From contig JASJOG010000007.1 of NCBI GenBank assembly GCA_030142905.1, positions 2,455,001 through 2,519,000 on the forward strand: a stretch of 64,000 bases of DNA. Direction: 5' to 3'. The notes beneath the pieces are model-generated. The model did no database searches. It saw nothing but the letters and a program-made list of their open reading frames with translations, and had not been told where the DNA came from. The stretch comes from Heliopora coerulea. Lineage: Eukaryota > Cnidaria > Anthozoa > Scleralcyonacea > Helioporidae. The position numbers and the translations under genes were made by a program. Positions 58,051 to 64,000 of this stretch are shown one piece after another (position 1 is the stretch's first letter; the number at the start of each line of letters is the position of its first letter).

Positions 58051-59091
58051 ATGACCGAGCTTTGGAGCTCACAAATTCCTCCGTATAATTTTTCCAGCGT
58101 TTCGTTCGACTTCACGATCTTTACTCCAATTGAAATCTTGGCGTTGTTGACCTTGGTCACTCTTCTGTCCATTGTTGGAACCACAGGCAATCTTTTGGTG
58201 ATTATCAGCATTTTCAACCAAGACTTTAACTTGTCTGTGACAGACAATCCGACCAATCTTTTGCTGTTAAGTCAAGCCGTGGCTGATCTTCTGGTTTCTT
58301 GCGCAAGTGGGCCTGCCTACGACTACACCCTGTACGTACCTAAAGCGAGTTTTGTCTCGGCGTCCCTTGGCCAACTTACTGGAGCCGCTTCGGTTGGAAA
58401 CCTTGTCTTGCTAACACTCAACAGGTTCGTATCAATCTATTCTCCTCTCAAATATTCAAGGTTTGTGACGCCGAGTCGAACGAAGGTCGCCATCGTTCTT
58501 AGCTGGACGATCTCTCTGATGTTTGGAATATTGGCAGTCGTTGGGTACCGATTAAACATAAGACAGATAACCGAAACTGCAAAATTCTACATGATTCCTT
58601 CCTTCTTCGTAATAGCTGGTTGCTATGTATACATGTATATCAAAGCAAGATATCACAAGAAACAGATTAAGAGAATGAGTTATCAACCAACGGGGCATCA
58701 AGCTGGTTTAGAGAAAGACCTGAAGTCTTTGTTCTCCCTGTTGCTAGTCTCGGGTACTTTCTTCCTCACATGGGTACCGTTCACGATCTTTACCTTTGTG
58801 CTGGATCCGGAGGAAGATCCAATACGTTACAGCCGAATTTTGTTGTTTCTTCTGCCTCTGATAATCCTGAATTCGGCCCTAGATCCGATTATTTACTATT
58901 TTCGCAGCACAAAATTTCGCCAAGTTCTGCGCCGTCTGGAAAGAAGGCACAGAGAACGAAGAATCAGACGTAGTCAACAGAAGTGGCAACGCCCAATCGT
59001 AATGTACAGAAAGACAGCTAACCAAATTTCATGTCAAGGAGCATCCGTCGATGGCATCGAAGAAAATGACGGTTATGAACACTCAGCTTAA
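58051..59091 (+). CDS. Rhodopsin-class GPCR 3 (orphan, MECA-like)
   Basis: A 346-residue intronless receptor closest to receptor 2. Landmarks: one N-terminal glycosylation site (NFSS), GTTGNLLVI (N1.50), SQAVADLLVS (D2.50), LNRFVSI replacing DRY, LSWTISLMF, FYMIPSFFVIAGC with the helix 5 Pro, FFLTWVPFTIF (Trp and Pro of helix 6) and NSALDPIIYYFRS (DPxxY). The helix 3 Cys is absent. The C-terminal tail is basic, then short. The conserved third intracellular loop (KARYHKKQIKRM…GLEKDLKS) is nearly identical among the three, suggesting the same G-protein contact. The ATG at 58051 is the first in frame and aligns with the other starts. Confidence 0.9.
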   Translation: MTELWSSQIPPYNFSSVSFDFTIFTPIEILALLTLVTLLSIVGTTGNLLVIISIFNQDFNLSVTDNPTNLLLLSQAVADLLVSCASGPAYDYTLYVPKASFVSASLGQLTGAASVGNLVLLTLNRFVSIYSPLKYSRFVTPSRTKVAIVLSWTISLMFGILAVVGYRLNIRQITETAKFYMIPSFFVIAGCYVYMYIKARYHKKQIKRMSYQPTGHQAGLEKDLKSLFSLLLVSGTFFLTWVPFTIFTFVLDPEEDPIRYSRILLFLLPLIILNSALDPIIYYFRSTKFRQVLRRLERRHRERRIRRSQQKWQRPIVMYRKTANQISCQGASVDGIEENDGYEHSA

Positions 59092-60322
59092 GTGTTTTAA
59101 GACTTCGTTAAAGTGATTCAAAGTGATCGTTTCAGAAAGAAGCAGTTTGAAACATAAAGCAGGTGGTTTGGCAAGAAGATGTAGTTGGGAAAATAATCAA
59201 AATAACCTAACAACTGAAAATTTTCGCCGAATCATGGTAATTATTTATTGTAAGCTTTATACCTGTTAACTCAAGGCATTTTCATCCAAGACAAAAAAAA
59301 TTATGATGTCCCCACAAAACATTTCACCAATTATGTTTATCAGATGTACGTCAGCAAATCGACGGCAATAGTTTATTGCAAGTTAGAGAGCAAGTGACTA
59401 ACGGATTACACGAAATATCTGAAGACACATGACACTATAGTAACAACTAACTTTAAAATTCGATGACTTAAGGCTGTCAACGCACTGATAAAGAAGGCAA
59501 ACCAGCTGTTGTTTTACCAGCTGGGAAAAACAAAAAAAAGAAGGTTGCCATTGCAAAATAAAAATCAACAAAATCAAGAATAACATAAAAAACCCGACAT
59601 TTCCGATGTCTTATACACTTGACTGGGATTCGTAATCGTGTTTTCTCAAGTACAGCAATTGATAGAGAGGAAAGGACTTTGTGAAGAACGAAAGTAAACA
59701 TCTGTTAGCAACAAAACGCTTCATTTGGACAATAAAAAAACTGTCTTCCCCTCGCTCAACCAGCCCTTGTACAGTAGAATTTAAAACTTCGAATGTAGTC
59801 TCCGCTTTCGTTTGATACAAGAGTGACCAAAAATGAGAACTAACCCAACGGAGATACGATTCAAAGCCATTCTTCACTGTGTTTTCTGCTCAACATAGGC
59901 CTAATTCGTGGAGTTATGAAATCAGATAGTAATTAGACCATGGAAAGAAGACGCCGATGTGCTGGAAAGTAAATGGCGAATATAGCGCTTAGAAGGAAAT
60001 CCGCAGTCCTGAGATGAAAACCACGTTTTCTCTATTTAGTGCAGAGTAGTTAAGATATCCAAAATGTTTCATTAGTTCAGCTGAAACTTCACATCGCAAA
60101 ATCATTTTGAATTCATCGGAAGTCAACCAAGCGAAAACTCCCGCTTTATATTTTATTGCTCCCATTTTCTTGTCAGATACACAGGAGTTGTCGAGGAAAA
60201 TAAACAAATCACTATCTCCTGCGAAACCCTTTTTTCATTTCCCAAAATCACAGAACCTCAGAATGTCGACCTTTGGTTGCTAGAATATTTAAGAATGTAT
60301 ACGTCTTTAAAGTAGCGATATT
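59092..60322. other. Intergenic, no gene recognised
   Basis: Minus-strand frames at 59398-60207 are short and not family-like. The motif EVSAELMKHF at about 60075-60110 (minus) has a partner copy near 57010 and is probably part of a dispersed repeat. Confidence 0.4.
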
Positions 60323-60560
60323 GTGGGGAACGCAAGAAAAAACCCACACTTTCACAATAATTACTAGTTTAAATTATTTATTCTCGATCACAAGGAAAGA
60401 CAATCGTCACAACATCACAACCCACAGAGCACATGCACAACTCACAGTGCTTAATTATATTACTGATCACATTACCTATATATTCACTTCCGCTTTAAGC
60501 ATATTGGCTCTAACAAAATTAATCCCGTTAAACCTAACAGTTTCCGACAATATGGCACGT
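60323..60560. repeat. Dispersed repeat, right copy (uninterrupted)
   Basis: Matches 5960-6160 and 6477-6511 continuously, showing the pre-insertion state of the site occupied by the tRNA-SINE at 6161-6476. Confidence 0.85.
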
Positions 60561-60980
60561 TCTTATTTTCTAAGGGATAAGGGCACCTCAGATACATCTT
60601 CCTCCAAGCTTTATGAGAAATTTACGTCACCAGTCATGGCACACAAGATGATTGAACACGAAAGCAAGTGTTATCTTCGAAATAGCAATAATTTCATTGT
60701 GCTACGTTGTTATAGATATTTTATGAAGAACTCTACAACCCATAAGTATTACATCAAATGGAATGCGTTAAGAACAGATTTTCATGAAACTATAAACACT
60801 GCCAGTGAATGTTGACCAGTGCGTGCTAGTGAAAGTTCATCGTCCAGGTTAGTGTAGTCTTAGTGACAACACTGTTAGTGTCTCACGTTTCGACATCCTC
60901 AGCGGCGGTCATCTTCAGAATCTTTTTAAACTTTAATAATGAATTCCCACAGAGCGTGCCATATGCCGATAATATTTTAT

Positions 60981-61272
60981 GTAATATTTCATAAACGAGT
61001 GCGAGTGTTTTACCAGGGTTTCCAAACACGACAGAACAATGAAAATCACGAGGCCGTGAACCGAGTGATTTTGATTGTTCTCTCGTGTTTGTAAAACATG
61101 AGAGGATAATGAAAATCACGATGCAGTAGGCCGAGTGATTGTTGTTGTTCTCGAATGTTTTACAAACGCGAGAGAACATTGAAAATCACGAGGCGGTAGG
61201 CCGAGTGCTTTTTATTGTTCTCGAGTGTTTGTAACCCCTGATAAAACACGAGACACGAGTTTATGAAATAAC
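60981..61272. mobile_element. Foldback MITE with internal ~71-bp repeats
   Basis: The left end taatatttcataaac.agtg and the reversed right end gttatttcataaactcgtg pair over ~45 bp. Between them the phrase gaaaatcacga.gc.gt…ccgagtg…tgttctc recurs three times at about 71-bp spacing. Confidence 0.75.
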
Positions 61273-61290
61273 TTCTCAATCGTCTATTTT

Positions 61291-61369
61291 GAATTTATAA
61301 TTAAGAAATGTGGTAATAAACGGTTCTAAGTAAGAGCCGTTTATTATCTGATTTCTTAATTATGAATTC
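61291..61369. repeat. 37-bp-arm hairpin
   Basis: 61291-61327 and 61333-61369 (gaatttataattaagaaat…aaacgg) are reverse complements with few mismatches. Confidence 0.85.
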
Positions 61370-62340
61370 ATTTACGCGACCTTTATCGGGCTTCAAAACA
61401 CATGCACATGACCAAATATGTTCGTCTGGTTGGTTAGTTAGGTCATGAATTATTAATTAGTTTGAGAAATTTTATAGACAAATCTGATTTTTAATTATTA
61501 CTTCGTTTGTCAATATTTTACCGAGTTATTTGATTACGTAATCAGTACATTAACATAGATACACGAATCCAATCGGCGTCGCTTCAACTTACATCTTGTT
61601 CAAATAAAACTTATTGCATTGTAAACAATACAATACTAACCCTTTCTTGTGCTTCGCAGCAGTGTGTTTAGCTTTCAAAAAATCTCGTCAGTGATGGTAA
61701 CTAATTAAAACAGACGTTTCAAGTTCAGATTTTTGATTGGAATCAGATTTATCTCGCTATTTATCTCGAAAACTCACGGTTTAATCTTAATTCATTTTTT
61801 CATACCATTGAAACACATGCCATAAATAAAGTTCCTCTTTTTTGACGAAAGTCTGCGAGTAAAAGCTTTTGTGACAGAGTAAAAGCTTTTTTGAGACAGC
61901 TTTTGTGTCAAAAACAATTGCTAAATACGTGTTGCGGGATGACCCATGAATGATTTCCAAGAAAAAACAAAAATAATTCTCTATTAAGATTGCCGGAAAG
62001 CAGCGCAGTTTCACGGAAACACAGGACAGAAAAAAGGCAGCAGTAATTAGTATTGAATGACTTTTTTCGAAACTAAATTAACCTTTTGGTGCACTGCATC
62101 ACCTTTTTTTGTGTATGTCATAAATTGGTAATAGTATGGCTCCTCATGCAACCTGGAAAAACACTCGTAAGCTTTTCAAAGACCTCAAACAACATTCACT
62201 TGTGTGTGCTTTTTCCACCTTGTACTTCAACTCGTGCTATTAAAATCAGTGCCAAAGTAAGTTTTCGAGATGAACTATAAATGGGTCACGCGCATGGTTG
62301 AACTAAACACATCGCAATACTTACAGTTATGGCGAGAAAA
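61370..62340. other. Intergenic, downstream side of MATE copy C
   Basis: AT-rich, no gene recognised. The last ~80 bp before 62418 match the 3' flank of MATE copy A. Confidence 0.45.
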
Positions 62341-62417
62341 CACATCATTTCCAGAGCGCATACTTCCGACACAGAAGTCCTTTCTGAACGAGGTTAGAAC
62401 AAATTTAATCAAATATT

Positions 62418-63740
62418 TCAGAGTTTGTATTGGACTTGACGGAGAAAGATATAATACAGACCAAAAGTAATAAAAGAATCCACTGTGATTCCGATTCCGA
62501 AGAGAACGGCGATCTTCACCAAAGACGGTTGAAAAACATCCGTCTTAAACAAAACAAAAGCCGTGCCGTATACAACAGTGTTGGTTATTATCGACTGTAT
62601 GGTCAGCATCTGGGTCTTTCCTTTCCCGTAAAACACACTGTCCATTAAAGTATTCAACATATAAAGCATATAGAAAGGCGCTAGAATGATTTCCAGTAGA
62701 AAGACATCGTCCGTATTCTTAATGTTGAGAACAACCCTGAAGAAACCTTTCCACCCTGGGTGCGTGATGCACCATACTAGTGCAATGCACAGCACTATGA
62801 CGTAATAGGCGAGCGTCTTTTGGCGGTGGTCTATGACGTCATTTGTGTTCGAAGTATCTTGGATGAGCATTTTGGAAAGAGAAGGAAACGGAAGGAGAAG
62901 CCAAGAAAACACAAACGAGTTGGCCAGCCAGTAAGTTCCCTGCTGTTTAATCACATTCATCATGCGAATTATCATCAGAAGGTAAGCTACATTCCGTGTA
63001 AGAGAATCAAGGCCGGAGAAAAGTCCTACGAACGACCAGTTTAGTAACCAACCGAAGCACGGACGGACGAACCAACCACAGCGAGCATACATCTTCACGA
63101 ATACACAAGCCGCATAGATGAATGTCACGCCTGCGGTGGTTATATTTGTATAGGCGATGCCATTGACACCCAGCTTGAGTGAAACACTAATAGACTCGCT
63201 TACAAAAAACGAATCCAGTAAGATAGACAAGGACATTTTGATGGCCAGGATTACATAAATGTGAAATTGCGCATCCAGTAGCACAAAGACAACCATCATG
63301 AACTCCACTAAGTTAGTCAAGGTGATCCCAATAAGCTCTAAGCGAACATACGTCACAGTTTTGTCGATAACGCTTTCGTCCTGCGCCATCCATTCGGTGA
63401 GTGGCGAAGCTGCGGCGCCGAGTACCGATGTGGAAACAAGGTACACGACAAAGGTAACGAAAAGGCCAGTTTTTACCTTGTTTAAGGTTTTTCTTGAGTT
63501 TTCGATAGTGAGGCCAATGCAAAAATACAAAGGTTTAACGACAGCCTCCTGGATCACCTCCAGAATTACGTTCACCCACTGGAGTTGAGAGGCGATGTTT
63601 ACGCCGTGGGTTTCTGGCAATTCGCCGAGATAGTGAATTCGAACTGTCATGTAAATTGTCGGCAAAACATCTGTGAGTAGCAGAGCCAGATAAAGACGAT
63701 AATTGAATCGGCGAATAGAGCTCTTGCATGCGCTAAACAT
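62418..63740 (-). CDS. MATE-family efflux transporter (copy C), main exon
   Basis: A 440-residue paralogue of the protein at 3427-4767, collinear and well over 80% identical by eye, with about twelve helices. Shared landmarks: RRFNYRLYLALLLTD, HYLGELPETHG, PLTEWMAQDE, LKLGVNGIAYTNI, GLDSLTRNVAYLLMI, PGWKGFF, FYGKGKT and LRQVQYKL. As in copy A, a pyrimidine tract ending ATTAG lies just upstream of the shared AGC GCA codons (minus strand, about 63750), exactly the same number of bases away. The ATG in use may therefore be 3' of a splice acceptor and a short first exon may lie beyond 63750, perhaps outside the window. Its 3' flank also matches that of copy A. Likely a membrane exporter of organic cations; substrate not inferable. 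Confidence 0.82.
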   Translation of the reverse strand: MFSACKSSIRRFNYRLYLALLLTDVLPTIYMTVRIHYLGELPETHGVNIASQLQWVNVILEVIQEAVVKPLYFCIGLTIENSRKTLNKVKTGLFVTFVVYLVSTSVLGAAASPLTEWMAQDESVIDKTVTYVRLELIGITLTNLVEFMMVVFVLLDAQFHIYVILAIKMSLSILLDSFFVSESISVSLKLGVNGIAYTNITTAGVTFIYAACVFVKMYARCGWFVRPCFGWLLNWSFVGLFSGLDSLTRNVAYLLMIIRMMNVIKQQGTYWLANSFVFSWLLLPFPSLSKMLIQDTSNTNDVIDHRQKTLAYYVIVLCIALVWCITHPGWKGFFRVVLNIKNTDDVFLLEIILAPFYMLYMLNTLMDSVFYGKGKTQMLTIQSIITNTVVYGTAFVLFKTDVFQPSLVKIAVLFGIGITVDSFITFGLYYIFLRQVQYKL

Positions 63741-64000
63741 GGATAGTTCTAATAAAAAAAAAAAAAAAACAAATATCAGTCTTGAGAACAGTCCTCAGGA
63801 ATTCATGAAGAGAAACGTTTCATGATTATCTAAGATTGCAGAAGTCAACAGAATGATTAAAACGACTATGATTTGAACTCGTAAGTTAGGGTTGAGAAAC
63901 GTTGATAAGATGAAATGAAAGGTCTTACGTAATAACAACAGGGACGTGAAAGACGACAGCCTCCATACAATTAAATTTTAAATCGAAAAAAATGAAAGCA
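63741..64000. other. Upstream sequence of MATE copy C
   Basis: A long A-run (T-run on the minus strand, about 63752-63768) forms the pyrimidine tract of the putative acceptor. No first exon was recognised before the window edge. Confidence 0.4.

Noticed and set aside
60273..60815. 180-codon frame
   Set aside because: Its first half is the dispersed repeat also found at 5960-6160; the remainder has no recognisable features.
61037..61250. Regularly spaced repeats resembling a CRISPR array
   Set aside because: Only three diverged ~71-bp units inside an inverted-repeat MITE in a eukaryotic genome.
3427..63740. MATE genes as bacterial contamination or very recent transfer
   Set aside because: Both copies have eukaryotic splice-like acceptors, host-like codon and base composition, and are embedded among animal genes and transposons. 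An ancient transfer cannot be excluded.

Overview
The window looks like nuclear DNA of an anthozoan cnidarian, most likely a stony coral or a close hexacoral relative. The evidence is AT-rich intergenic DNA, GT-AG splice signals, intronless rhodopsin-class GPCRs in tandem, MATE-type transporters of bacterial-like architecture, and a dense mix of hAT, Gypsy, Penelope-like and CR1/L2-like elements, tRNA-derived repeats and foldback MITEs. Species cannot be fixed from sequence alone.

Host genes are confined to the two ends. On the left are the first coding exon of a lipase maturation factor (LMF1-like) on the minus strand (724-958), a MATE transporter (3427-4767, minus) and a 5'-truncated MATE remnant directly 3' of it (2900-3421). 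On the right are three intronless GPCR genes in tandem on the plus strand (51375-52340, 55427-56569, 58051-59091) and a second full-length MATE paralogue (62418-63740, minus). A non-coding block beside the LMF1 exon (953-1735) recurs just upstream of the first GPCR (49308-50945). The two ends therefore look like duplicated pieces of one ancestral locus.

The middle is mobile DNA. From 8998 to 24084 there are three partial copies of one unit with a Gypsy pol fragment at its right end. Copy 1 carries a hAT MITE with an 8-bp target duplication, copy 2 has the exact empty site, and copy 3 is a mosaic of the other two. A near-intact hAT transposon (13979-17154) lies exactly on the copy 1/copy 2 junction. 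Copy 3 runs on into more Gypsy integrase sequence and a 3' LTR (24998-25566). A Penelope-like GIY-YIG fragment with a hammerhead-like core follows at 27.4-27.9 kb.

From 29.7 to 34.7 kb, with two outliers at 40.6-41.5 kb, lies a repeated unit. It holds a degenerate tRNA-Thr-like sequence and a minus-strand exon-like segment bounded by AG and GTGAG that encodes short CGKC-containing repeats. I do not recognise this family. It is the best candidate here for something undescribed. A nearly complete but broken CR1/L2-like LINE occupies about 42.8-47.3 kb.

Apart from the transporter and receptor paralogues there is no sign of genes acting as a pathway. The organisation is that of a duplicated, transposon-rich genomic neighbourhood. 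All similarities were judged by eye; no alignments or searches were run.
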